Shown here: piece after piece, positions 9,101-15,867 of the stretch
Layout of the letters: each line of letters opens with the position of its first letter
Numbering within the stretch: position 1 is the stretch's first letter
Source of the DNA: an uncultured Haloferula sp.
GTDB taxonomy: Bacteria; Verrucomicrobiota; Verrucomicrobiae; Verrucomicrobiales; Akkermansiaceae
Assembly (NCBI GenBank): GCA_946885645.1
Contig: CAMPGU010000019.1
Coordinates: 1-28,499, forward strand
Reading direction: 5' to 3'
Length of the DNA stretch: 28,499 nt
The notes under the pieces: generated by a model
Database searches by the model: none
Seen by the model: the letters and a program-made list of their open reading frames with translations, nothing else
What the model was told of the DNA's origin: nothing
Made by a program: the position numbers and the translations under genes

Positions 9101-9759
9101 CGGAACTCCTGGTCCACTGCCTCTTCGGCGGCTACGGCGGCGCCACCGGCACCGCTTGGTTCGACGATGTCTCGCTCACGGAGATTTCAGGTTCGTCCGG
9201 CACGTCCGGGATGATTGACCAGGTGGCGTCCCGCTTCGCCGCCGCCGGCGATACCGCCTCCAAGCAAGCGCTGGCGAACGAGATTGCGAAATCCGACAGC
9301 GCCTTCGCCAAGAAGCTGATCGCCAGCCTCAATACGACTCCCCAGGCTCCGGTAGCGCCCAAGGCGAAGAAACACAAGGTGGATCCCGCCGTTCACGAGC
9401 GAGGCACCGCCGTTTACGGTCTCACCTGCATCGCCTGCCACGGGCCGGAAGGCAAGGGAGTCCCGGGAGCCTTCCCTCCGCTCGACGGGTCGGAGTGGCT
9501 GGTGAACGACCCCTCCGTGCCCATCCGCGTGGTCATCGGCGGCCTGCAAGGCCCCGTGAAAGTGGCCGGTCAGGAATTCACGAACGTGATGCCGCCCCAC
9601 ATCGATCTGGACGATCAGAAGATCTCCGACGTGCTGACCTATGTCCGCCAGAGCTGGTCGAACGATGCCTCGGCGGTGACCCCGGCGCAGGTGAAGGAGA
9701 TCCGCGCCAAATACAAGGACCGTACCACGCCTTGGACGGCGAAGGAGCTCGGTCACTGA
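6187..9759 (+). CDS. ThuA / PVC-type dehydrogenase / cytochrome c multidomain protein
   Basis: Exported protein of 1190 aa with a signal peptide (1-20, cleavage near 'AVLA'). Domains in order: ThuA-like glutamine-amidotransferase fold (about 34-240; 'GGAFLPIHCAS', 'GRVFYTAAGHDHRVW'), a beta-propeller of the PVC membrane-bound dehydrogenase type (about 281-690; starts 'MKLAQVPVGFELSLFAAEPD'), a short helical HEAT-like stretch (about 695-800), a CBM-like beta-sandwich (about 848-1000; 'NLMPNPAFSD' to 'AWFDDVSLTE') and a class I cytochrome c domain (about 1065-1165). Heme attachment is C1081-I-A-C1084-H1085; the likely distal ligand is M1135 in 'NVMPPH'. It probably oxidises a sugar-like substrate and passes electrons to the heme; the substrate is unknown. 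Planctomycetes and Verrucomicrobia carry many relatives. No export or assembly partner is adjacent. Confidence 0.9.
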   Translation: MQALRLSILLPLAALGAVLAKPLITPKPEARRLEVLFFGAPTAVHAAHDPVTRYRSIKKHLGTEGIDFTYTEDPAEALNAGTLAKYDALLMYGNWDQNGPMPADQLKALTDYVNKGGAFLPIHCASACYGGSPEFIKLVGGRFKSHTSGVFKVTNVNKSHPIMKGYDGFEAWDETYVHDQHGDDRVILEKRDQEPWSWVREQGKGRVFYTAAGHDHRVWDLAEFNDFIKRGIFWSVGPDKYRLLQNLKLPKLEEEKVELPGYLKRELITRAQKPISPEESMKLAQVPVGFELSLFAAEPDIVNPIFVNWDHKGRAFVIQTTDYPNNLHAGNLGNDKIIIAEDKDKDGRADKFTTFADKLSIPTSLVFANGGVICTNGTDMLFLKDTNGDDKADVREVLFTGFNMGDTHAGVSNLRYGHDGWIYATIGYSGFKGTVGGVQHQFSQGVFRFKPDGSQMEYLQPTTNNTWGLGTTSDFDIMGSTANGNPSFYLTHAKADYDAAGITTPRTPRADSNPIFNPSSMDIRQVDQFDRYTAGAGHAFYTAERFPAPWREKTAFVTEGTGKLAGIFQISREGAGFKAVQHNNNLYNSADAWSGPVCAETGPDGAVWLCDWYNLIIQHNPTPSKASSGLQARNGKGNAYETPVRDKQHGRVYRIYPKGTSDDSNPELDPAKPASLLAGLNHPNLFWRLHAQRLLIESGNKSFAPKLAEIAAGSDRAAAHAIYALAGLNALEPATVGQALASRVRAVRRAGIFCGTPAQLKEGLVVSGKIQLDDARDLADALVAMSRGPVDMETGKALYTLLVENESKIAGDVALKDGWQIAANRQAPGVLAAAVAAGFGVDQSPAEMPNLMPNPAFSDVTGGKPNGWTDLRFYGGDQAGVKLTASPDGRDGSMSLSISSANNSDSGAAVTVPVKKGTRYRLSAWIKTADLKPAGNGPGALLNVHGGERTQGVKGTTGWTQVSTDVESGDRSELLVHCLFGGYGGATGTAWFDDVSLTEISGSSGTSGMIDQVASRFAAAGDTASKQALANEIAKSDSAFAKKLIASLNTTPQAPVAPKAKKHKVDPAVHERGTAVYGLTCIACHGPEGKGVPGAFPPLDGSEWLVNDPSVPIRVVIGGLQGPVKVAGQEFTNVMPPHIDLDDQKISDVLTYVRQSWSNDASAVTPAQVKEIRAKYKDRTTPWTAKELGH

Positions 9760-9784
9760 TAGCGGTTAGCGGGCCAAATGATTC

Positions 9785-9816
9785 GAACGGCGGCGGGAGC
9801 GATCCCGCCGCCGTTC
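9785..9816. terminator. bidirectional terminator between convergent genes
   Basis: A perfect 14-bp stem, GAACGGCGGCGGGA (9785-9798) with TCCCGCCGCCGTTC (9803-9816), and a GCGA tetraloop, the same loop as the pnp terminator. It lies between two convergent genes. T-tracts on both sides are poor (plus side CTCTTTCTG), but the stem is very stable. Confidence 0.75.
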
Positions 9817-9826
9817 CTCTTTCTGC

Positions 9827-11917
9827 TCACCACCGGTACTCGATGCCGGTGAAGACCCCGCGGCCGTCGCCGGGCAGGAACTGCCGCTGGTCGGAGCCGT
9901 TCGCATTCTCGATCACGCCCGTGGTGGCGGCGTAGCGCTCGTCGGTGAGGTTCTTGCCTTCGACGAACCAGGAGATGCCTTCCTCGACGCGGTGGCCGAA
10001 CTTGAAGCCGAGGAGGGCGTAAGGATCCGCCGAGAAGGTATTGCGGTGGTCGATGTAGGACTCCACCGGCACCCATTCGAAGGTGGGACCGGCGTACCAG
10101 CCGCTCTCGTTTTCCCACATTAGCTCGCCGCGGATGAGGTGCTCCGGCAGGCCGGCGATGCGGTTGTCGCCGTAGGTGGGATCGCGGTCGAAGCGGAAAT
10201 CGCCGTAGGTCCAGGCGCTGCGGAAGACCAGACGGTGCTCGGCGTTTTCGTCCCATGGGCAGCCGAGCAGATCGAGTTCGGCCGCGAGTTCCACACCGCG
10301 GTGGATGGTGTTCTCCGCATTGATGGTGCCGGTGGCACCGATCGCGGCGGGCGGAGGGAGCTGTACGACGAGCAGTTCGTCCTCGATAGCCGCATGATAA
10401 ATGGAGGCGTCCCAGCGGAGGAAGCCGTGCGTGCCGCGGGTGCCGATCTCGTAGGTGGTGGCCTCCTGCGCCCGGTTCGCCACCACGGCGGTACCGGACT
10501 CGCTGAAGGAGGGGGGCTCGTAGCTGCCGCTGGCGTTGGCATAGACCTGAACGCTCCTGCTTTCATCCGCATCCCAGCGCAGGCCTACCTTCGGGGAGAA
10601 GTTCTCGTAGGTGCGGTCGTAGCTGCTGTTCGGCGGGGTGGGGCCGAAGACGCGGCGGGTCTCGCGTTCATTACGGGAAACGGCGGCCCCGAGGATACCC
10701 GTGAATCCCGCGCCAAGCTCGAGCTGCTCTTCCACGAAAGCTTCCCAGTTGGTCGCAGTCTGCTCGTCCTGCTGGATCAGGGCCCCGCGATGGCCGCCCG
10801 TGTTGACGTAGTTCGCGGCATCCGTTTCGCCGCGGAGGAAAAGCACCCCCGTGCGGAAGCGCTGCCCGCGCCCGAAGAGGTCGCTCGTGTGCGTGAAAGT
10901 CACCCCGAGCAAGCCGTCGTTAGACTCCTGATCGACTACCTGAAAGATCGGGTGGTCGAGGTCTTTGTAGGTCCAGGCGGCGATGAAATCGAGGGAGCTG
11001 TCTCCGCTTCGGACGCTTGTCTTGCTGGCCAGGCGGAAGAGCTCGAAATCGCGCTTCTGATCGAGGGCGATATGGCCCGGGGCCGCCTGCCGGGGATCGA
11101 GTTCGAGTTCGGCCTTGGTCAGGCTACCGGGGAGTTCGGAGTCGGTCATCACGGAGGTGAGGTAGAGGCGGGTCTCGATGTTGTCCGAGAGCTGCCAGCC
11201 GAAGTTCGCGTAGAGCCTCTGATTGTCCTGGTCCGCGTGCTTGCGGAATCCTTCCTGCGATTGATGGGAGAGGCTTAGATAGAGGTCGCGCGATCCTTCG
11301 CTGAAGCCCCCTGCCAACCGGCCGCGCAAATAGCCGAAGGAACCCGCCTCGAGGCGCGCCGAGAAGCCGGGCGCGGTCAGGCCGGTATGGGAGACGTAGT
11401 CAATCGCGCCGCCCAGCGTCGAGGAGCCGTAGGCGAGCGCGTTCGCGCCGCGCCACACGTTGATGTGGGAGGCGGAAAGCGGGTCGAGCGCTTGGAAATC
11501 AAAGCCGCCGTCGGCGAGGTTTAGCGGCACGCCGTCCTGCAGGACGCGGAGGCCGCGCCCGTGGAAGGTGCGCTGAAGGCCGGAGCCGCGGATCGAAAGG
11601 CGGGCTTCATCTGATCCGAAGCGGGGTTGGGCGAAAACCCCGGCGGAGAGCGCGAAGGTATCCGCCACGGTGCTGGCACGGCCGGTGAGGTAGCGTTCCG
11701 GATCGATGACCTCCACGCCGCCGGGAGTTTTCTCCAGATCCGCGCGGCTTGCTCCGGCGGTGGGAACGGTCAGGGAGGGGGACTGCGCCTCATCTTCAGG
11801 CGCCCCTGCTTCGATGACCAAGGCATCGAGTTCTTGGACGGTTTCCGAGAGGGCGGAGGAACTGAAGGTGCCGGTGAATGCGGCAAGGGCCATAAGGCCG
11901 GATTTGATGGAATGCAT
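9827..11917 (-). CDS. TonB-dependent outer-membrane receptor
   Basis: Outer-membrane receptor of 696 aa. It has a signal peptide (1-24, 'SSALSETV'), then a plug domain (about 55-185) with 'TPGGVEVIDPERY', 'ARLSIRGSGLQRTFHGRG' and 'INVWRGANALAYGSSTLGGA', and a 22-strand-type beta-barrel ending in an aromatic residue ('GIEYRW'). It imports a scarce ligand using TonB/ExbBD energy; those genes are not in the window. The plug resembles the FecA-like 'QPRFGSDEARLSIRG' group found in many Gram-negatives. The ligand cannot be read from sequence; siderophore, metal chelate and others are open. ATG at 11917 is well placed for the signal peptide. Two hairpins occupy its 5' leader, and the CxxCC protein gene lies upstream in the same direction. 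Confidence 0.93.
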   Translation of the reverse strand: MHSIKSGLMALAAFTGTFSSSALSETVQELDALVIEAGAPEDEAQSPSLTVPTAGASRADLEKTPGGVEVIDPERYLTGRASTVADTFALSAGVFAQPRFGSDEARLSIRGSGLQRTFHGRGLRVLQDGVPLNLADGGFDFQALDPLSASHINVWRGANALAYGSSTLGGAIDYVSHTGLTAPGFSARLEAGSFGYLRGRLAGGFSEGSRDLYLSLSHQSQEGFRKHADQDNQRLYANFGWQLSDNIETRLYLTSVMTDSELPGSLTKAELELDPRQAAPGHIALDQKRDFELFRLASKTSVRSGDSSLDFIAAWTYKDLDHPIFQVVDQESNDGLLGVTFTHTSDLFGRGQRFRTGVLFLRGETDAANYVNTGGHRGALIQQDEQTATNWEAFVEEQLELGAGFTGILGAAVSRNERETRRVFGPTPPNSSYDRTYENFSPKVGLRWDADESRSVQVYANASGSYEPPSFSESGTAVVANRAQEATTYEIGTRGTHGFLRWDASIYHAAIEDELLVVQLPPPAAIGATGTINAENTIHRGVELAAELDLLGCPWDENAEHRLVFRSAWTYGDFRFDRDPTYGDNRIAGLPEHLIRGELMWENESGWYAGPTFEWVPVESYIDHRNTFSADPYALLGFKFGHRVEEGISWFVEGKNLTDERYAATTGVIENANGSDQRQFLPGDGRGVFTGIEYRW

Positions 11918-11929
11918 GTTGTAGCAGGA

Positions 11930-11947
11930 GCATCGCAGGCGCGATGC
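11930..11947 (-). promoter_or_regulatory. hairpin at TonB-receptor translation start
   Basis: A perfect 7-bp stem, GCATCGC (11930-11936) with GCGATGC (11941-11947), and a 4-nt loop, ending 12 nt before the receptor start codon in the transcript. It occupies the place where a ribosome-binding site should be. No Shine-Dalgarno sequence is obvious around it. Confidence 0.45.
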
Positions 11948-11965
11948 GGGAAAGATGAACGAGAG

Positions 11966-12018
11966 AGGGGTTTCCTCCCGCCGGGTGCTGATGGGCTCCC
12001 GACGGGAGGCCGGCCCCT
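11966..12018 (-). promoter_or_regulatory. extended stem-loop in TonB-receptor leader
   Basis: A three-part helix. Outer AGGGG (11966-11970) pairs with CCCCT (12014-12018), middle CCTCCCG (11974-11980) pairs with CGGGAGG (12003-12009), and inner GGGTGC pairs with GCTCCC with one T-T mismatch. It ends 49 nt upstream of the receptor ATG. I looked for a cobalamin riboswitch B12 box and conserved thiamine-pyrophosphate elements and found neither. It is a candidate regulatory leader of unknown type. Confidence 0.4.
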
Positions 12019-12203
12019 TATCCTTGCGCTTCCGGAGTTCCGGTAAGTGCGAGGCCGGAAAGTGTCGAAATGAGCACAGGGGAGCACAGGAGTGCCACGG
12101 CCAAGGCTTTGCAGGCGGAAGGAAGATCAGCGGGCAGCCAAAGCCCGCATCCGGCGGCAGAGCTGCCGCTGGTCAACTGCCGGACGAAAACGCCCGGCCT
12201 GTC

Positions 12204-12611
12204 TCAGGCGAAATCCCGCGGAGGCGGTACCGGCGGGGAAGCACCGGCGGTTTCAACGGGCACGAGGACTCCCGGAAACGCGGGCACTACGAAGGAATTA
12301 AAGCGCGGCGGCTCCACGGAGACGGTGCCGGAAAGGAGAAATTCCTGGAGCAACTTGCCGGTGGAGGGCGGGACGGGTGCTTCCTTCTTTTCCCGGGCAG
12401 GCTCGCTTTTTTTTGCGGCTGCAATCTTGCAGCAGAGCTCGCAGGGCTTCTCCCCGCTGAAGGTGTTCTTCGCCCCTTCGAGCAGGCCGTCCTGTTGCGA
12501 ATAGGTGACCAGCATCCCCGCCCAAGCGTAGGCCTGCATGAGCGAATAAGGACCGCCGGCGAGATGCAGGCAGCCCAATGAGACCAGCAGGATTTGGAAT
12601 AGCTTCTTCAG
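12204..12611 (-). CDS. small membrane protein with CELCC motif
   Basis: About 135 aa with the start used here. A hydrophobic N-terminal segment covers residues 4-20, followed by 'YSLMQAYAWAGMLVTYSQ', a conserved-looking 'FSGEKPCELCCKI' motif (C57, C60, C61), a Lys/Glu-rich stretch, and a Pro-rich tail 'ASPPVPPPR'. I recall uncharacterised proteins of the same plan (a 'FDGKHPC-LC' motif and a terminal PPPR) in Verrucomicrobia, but cannot name a family. The start is uncertain: the frame is open to an ATG at 12794, yet that extension runs through two terminator-like hairpins and has poor GC3, so the CTG at 12611, which begins the hydrophobic segment, is preferred. It precedes the TonB receptor on the same strand. 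A metal-related role is a guess from the cysteines. Confidence 0.6.
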   Translation of the reverse strand: MKKLFQILLVSLGCLHLAGGPYSLMQAYAWAGMLVTYSQQDGLLEGAKNTFSGEKPCELCCKIAAAKKSEPAREKKEAPVPPSTGKLLQEFLLSGTVSVEPPRFNSFVVPAFPGVLVPVETAGASPPVPPPRDFA

Positions 12612-12680
12612 GACGTGAGACCGTTTCCGAAGCGCAAGGATGAGCGAGGCGTAGGGAAGGGCAGCGGCCGGATCAAGGCG

Positions 12681-12707
12681 AAAAAAACTCCGGCTCCCGC
12701 AGGGCCG
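12681..12707 (-). terminator. terminator-like hairpin upstream of CELCC gene
   Basis: On the minus strand CGGCCC and GGGAGCCG pair over 6 bp with one bulged A (12691-12707). GAG and seven T residues follow (A-run at 12681-12687). It lies about 70 nt before the proposed start of the CxxCC gene, so it either ends an upstream RNA or acts as an attenuator. Confidence 0.5.
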
Positions 12708-12769
12708 ACGGGAAACAAAGATTCTTGGGAAAAACCAAGCCGGTCGAAAGAGCTCCAGGTACGGGACGT

Positions 12770-12832
12770 AAAAAAGAAGAACGCGAGCCGTCATCCCCCC
12801 CGGAACTCCGACTCGCGTTCTTTCTGGTTTTT
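12770..12832. terminator. terminator-like hairpin with C-rich apex (hairpin 4)
   Basis: A perfect 11-bp stem, AAGAACGCGAG (12777-12787) with CTCGCGTTCTT (12812-12822), and a 24-nt loop whose centre can pair TCC with GGA around a C-run. On the minus strand it is followed by TTCTTTTTT, a good U-tract; on the plus strand by the looser TTCTTTCTGGTTTTT. It may therefore work in both directions. The loop also holds the ATG at 12794-12792 (minus strand) and a GGAG. Confidence 0.6.
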
Positions 12833-12881
12833 GCGGCCCCTGCCGCTTGTCTGTCGCCTGAAGTCCCCCCGGAATTCAGAC
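12796..12881. repeat. pair of 17-bp direct repeats in hairpin apices
   Basis: The plus-strand sequences at 12796-12812 and 12865-12881 share the pattern CCCCCCGGAA[C/T]TC[C/A]GAC, 15 of 17 bases. Each copy forms the apex and one shoulder of a separate hairpin. I did not find a third copy in this window. Confidence 0.7.
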
Positions 12882-12900
12882 CGACATAATGACAAGCCGC
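12842..12900. other. long stem-loop of unknown function (hairpin 3)
   Basis: A nearly continuous helix: GCTTGTC (12845-12851) with GACAAGC (12891-12897), TGTCG (12852-12856) with CGACA (12882-12886), CTGAA (12858-12862) with TTCAG (12875-12879), and TCC with GGA around four C at the apex. A 4-nt bulge (TAAT) interrupts one side. About 22 base pairs in total. It is part of a 448-nt gene-free interval (12612-13059) that otherwise holds only the other hairpins listed here. Confidence 0.55.
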
Positions 12901-12909
12901 TTGGTCCGG

Positions 12910-12949
12910 CTAGTTACCGCTCCTGCGTGAGTGCACCGGAGCGGTCTAG
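12910..12949. other. stem-loop (hairpin 2) downstream of glnD
   Basis: ACCGCTCC (12916-12923) pairs perfectly with GGAGCGGT (12938-12945). The loop can close further with TGC/GCA, and CTAG boxes flank both sides (12910-12913, 12946-12949) with a 2-nt bulge. No T-run follows on either strand, so a terminator is unlikely. Confidence 0.45.
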
Positions 12950-12965
12950 TCAAAATGCCCTTAAA

Positions 12966-12995
12966 TAGAGGGTTGGCGAGGATTAAATCCCTCTA
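12966..12995 (-). terminator. possible glnD terminator (hairpin 1)
   Basis: A 7-bp stem, TAGAGGG (12966-12972) with CCCTCTA (12989-12995), and a 16-nt loop, 64 nt past the glnD stop codon. On the minus strand it is followed by TTTAAGGGCATTTTG, a weak U-tract. Confidence 0.35.
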
Positions 12996-13059
12996 AAACC
13001 GCGAAAGTTCTTCACAGTTTTTCGCAATTCGCGGGCGTCTCCATTTCAAATCTGCCGCT

Positions 13060-15795
13060 TCAACCGTCCCTCTTCCCGATCAAGTCCTCGATGCTGTCCT
13101 GAAGCCGGAGCAGGAGCTGGTCGTCGGTCACTTTCCCGCCTTCCCGGGTCGTGACGTAGAAGGTGTCCATCGCCGCCCCCTTTTCGGTGGAAATCCGCGC
13201 ATTGGCGGTATTGAGGCCGTGGGTATTGATCGCGTGGAAGAGATCGTGAAGCAGGCCGATACGGTCCACGGCCTGGATTTCGATGGCGGTGCAATTCGGA
13301 TGCAGGTCGTTCGAGACGTAGGCGCGGACCGGAAAGGCCATGCCGTGGTCATCTTTCGGGCGGAGGAGGTTCGGACGGCGGCGGAAATAACGCGCGTGCT
13401 CGTATTTCTCTAGCAGCCCCACCTCGCGGAGAGTCGTGGAAAGCCGCTTGCGCAGCGCGAGATCCGACACGGGCTCGAAGTTGGTGGTGCAGACGCGGAA
13501 AATATCGAGGACGACGCCATCGCTGCGGGTGAAGAAGTCCGCGGAAAGAATGTTCAATTCCTCCGAGGCAAGGGCGCAGCAGATTTTTTCCAGGAGCAGA
13601 GGCCGGTCGTGGGTTGCGATGACGAGTTCGGTGTAGCCTTTTTCGGGCATGTCCACCCATTGGAGGGAGCAGGCAAAGGCTTCGTCCCTTCTCGCATCCA
13701 GCCGCAGCACCGCCTTCACGTGTGCGGCGACGGAGGCGGCGTCCCGGAAGCGGAAGTAGGAGTCGGGCGTGCGGCGGAAGTGCTCCTCCACGGCAGCGTC
13801 CTCGTCCTTGAGCTGCGCCTTCACCTGCTCCTTGAGATCCTTCTTCTCGGTGCGGATGGAGGCGGCGTAGCGTTCCTTCCCTTCCTTCAGGAAAAGCCTC
13901 GTGCTTGCGTGGAGCTGAAGCATGAGGGTCTCTTTCCAGCTCGACCAGGTTTCGGTGTTGGTGCCGTTCGAGTCCGCGTAGCTGAAGAGGAGCAGCAGAT
14001 CGAGCCGGGCCTTGGTTTTCACGATCCGGGCGAACTCTGCGATCACGTCCGGATCCTCGATGTTCCGGGTGGTCGCGAATCGCCAGAACGTAAGGTGGTG
14101 ATCCACGAGGAACATGATCAGGGTCCGCCGCGGCCCGTGGACCTGCAGGCGGTTGCAGAGGCGCGAAGCGAGCATTGCCGAGCCATCGGTGTGTTCGCGG
14201 ACATTCTCCGCCCGGCCGGTATCGTGCAGGATCAGGGCGAGGTAGAGGGCGTAGGGATCCTCGGCCTCGTGGAAAAGGCGGCGGTAGATTTCCCTGCGGG
14301 GATCCTCGTTGCCGACCAGGGCGTCGAGTTCCTCGATGCAGCGGAGCGTGTGCTCGTCCGCGGTATAGCGATGGAAGAACTCGTGCTGCACGAGGCAATC
14401 GAGGGCGCCGAATTCCGGCAGATAACGGCCGAGGAATCCGACCCGGTGCATTTGCCGCAGGGTGCGCGCCACGTCGCCCTTCCGTTCCAGGATCGCCTGG
14501 AAGGTCTCGCGGTTGGCCTTCGAGTAGCGGAAGGGCCGGTCCACATCCTCCCGGTGCGCCTTGATCAGGCGGCGGATGGGCGGGCTGAGACGCAGGCCGC
14601 GGAGCTGGGTGTGCTGGAACATCCGCATCATGCGGTTCGGATCCTCTTCAAAGATCTCGTTGTGCATCGGGTAGATGCGGCCTTCCCGCGCGATGAAGCC
14701 GTCGAACTCTTCCCGCTTCTTCTGCCGGAGCATCAGGAAGGACTTCAGGCCCGTGTCCGCCAGTTCCTCCTGCTCGATCTCGAAGGTCTCCATCAGCGAG
14801 CCGGTGTGCTGGTAGAGGCTGCGCGTGTGACGGTAATAGTCGCGCATGAAAGCTTCCGTCCTGCGCAGGATGCTGCGCTGCGGGTACCGGAAATTCGTGG
14901 CCACCACGCCTTGCAAGCGGAGGGTGAGCTGATCGCTGCCGCGGCCCGCCTGGTAGTGGAGTTCATTGCGGACACGATTGAGGAAGTCGTAGGCGGCCTC
15001 GACCCGCCGGAGCGCCGTGGTGGTGAGGAGCTTGTCCTCCACCAGCTTCCGCAGGTCGGTGCTGCCGCGCTTCACCCGGGCCACCCAGCGGATATTGTGA
15101 TAGTCCCGCATGCCGCCGCAGCCTTCCTTCACATTCGGTTCCTGCAGGAAGACGGTCTTCGAGAATTTCTGGTGCCGGGTGCGCAGATCCTGGCGGCGCA
15201 GCTGGAAAAAGGCCTCCTGGCCTTTCTTCAGGCAATCCTTGTCGAAACGGGCTTGGAACTCGCCGAAGAGTTTCTTGTCGCCCGCGATCATCCGCGCGTC
15301 GATGAGCGCCGTCTTGTTTTCCTGGTCGGCCTTGGCTTGCTCGACGCATTCGGCGATGGAGCGGCACGCGTGGCCCACCTTGAAGCCGACATCCCACATC
15401 AGGTAGAGGATCTCCTGCACCAGCGCGGAGAGATCTTCCGGCAGCTTGTTCGAAGCGCGGGGGAGCAGGAAAAGCAGGTCGATGTCCGAGCCCGGATTGA
15501 GCGTGCCACGGCCATACCCGCCGATGGCGACGAGCGCGAGTACGGGCGCCTCCTTGCGTTTCGAGAGCGCGAGGTCGAAGAGCGACCTCAGCACCACGTC
15601 CAGCAGCTCCGCCCGGGCCCCGGCGATCTCCAGACCGCCGGCCCCCGCCCGGTGGCGCAGCCGGATCCGGTGCTCTTCGATCTTCAGGAAGCGCCGGTAG
15701 AGGGCGATCCGTTCGGCGGGGGAGAGGTGGCCCTGGACGGCGGGCTTGAGCGCCGTTTTCGCGTGGGCCTGAAGGGTTTTCAAATGGGCGGACAT
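13060..15795 (-). CDS. glnD: [protein-PII] uridylyltransferase / uridylyl-removing enzyme
   Basis: GlnD of about 911 aa (family about 850-950). It adds and removes UMP on PII signalling proteins in response to glutamine, setting nitrogen metabolism. Domains in order: nucleotidyltransferase (about 60-230; 'AIGGYGRGTLNPGSDIDLLF', with D104 and D106 as metal ligands), linker, HD phosphohydrolase (about 430-620; 'YTADEHTLR', 'LILHDTGRAENVREHTDGSA', 'VDHHLTFW'), and two ACT domains (about 715-790 and 830-900; 'TELVIATHDRPLLLEKI', 'AIEIQAVDRIGLLHDLFHAI'). The usual 'HDIGKG' of the HD site reads 'HDTGRA' here. The start is ambiguous: ATG at 15795 is used; ATG at 15804 and TTG at 15834 are alternatives. 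No PII gene or glnA is in the window. Confidence 0.95.
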   Translation of the reverse strand: MSAHLKTLQAHAKTALKPAVQGHLSPAERIALYRRFLKIEEHRIRLRHRAGAGGLEIAGARAELLDVVLRSLFDLALSKRKEAPVLALVAIGGYGRGTLNPGSDIDLLFLLPRASNKLPEDLSALVQEILYLMWDVGFKVGHACRSIAECVEQAKADQENKTALIDARMIAGDKKLFGEFQARFDKDCLKKGQEAFFQLRRQDLRTRHQKFSKTVFLQEPNVKEGCGGMRDYHNIRWVARVKRGSTDLRKLVEDKLLTTTALRRVEAAYDFLNRVRNELHYQAGRGSDQLTLRLQGVVATNFRYPQRSILRRTEAFMRDYYRHTRSLYQHTGSLMETFEIEQEELADTGLKSFLMLRQKKREEFDGFIAREGRIYPMHNEIFEEDPNRMMRMFQHTQLRGLRLSPPIRRLIKAHREDVDRPFRYSKANRETFQAILERKGDVARTLRQMHRVGFLGRYLPEFGALDCLVQHEFFHRYTADEHTLRCIEELDALVGNEDPRREIYRRLFHEAEDPYALYLALILHDTGRAENVREHTDGSAMLASRLCNRLQVHGPRRTLIMFLVDHHLTFWRFATTRNIEDPDVIAEFARIVKTKARLDLLLLFSYADSNGTNTETWSSWKETLMLQLHASTRLFLKEGKERYAASIRTEKKDLKEQVKAQLKDEDAAVEEHFRRTPDSYFRFRDAASVAAHVKAVLRLDARRDEAFACSLQWVDMPEKGYTELVIATHDRPLLLEKICCALASEELNILSADFFTRSDGVVLDIFRVCTTNFEPVSDLALRKRLSTTLREVGLLEKYEHARYFRRRPNLLRPKDDHGMAFPVRAYVSNDLHPNCTAIEIQAVDRIGLLHDLFHAINTHGLNTANARISTEKGAAMDTFYVTTREGGKVTDDQLLLRLQDSIEDLIGKRDG

Positions 15796-15867
15796 CCGGT
15801 GCATGCAGGGTGCGCGGATTTCGGCGGTGGTCAAGGAGGGGAACTACGGCTTCCCGGCCTAGGAAGT

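Noticed and set aside
12615..12968. A 117-codon plus-strand frame across the hairpin interval
   Set aside because: Its repeated 'PRNSD' arises directly from the DNA repeat in the hairpin apices; the rest is basic low-complexity sequence with no start signal.
11918..13059. Cobalamin or thiamine riboswitch upstream of the TonB receptor
   Set aside because: Neither the B12 box nor the conserved thiamine-pyrophosphate elements could be found on the minus strand, although the region is structured.
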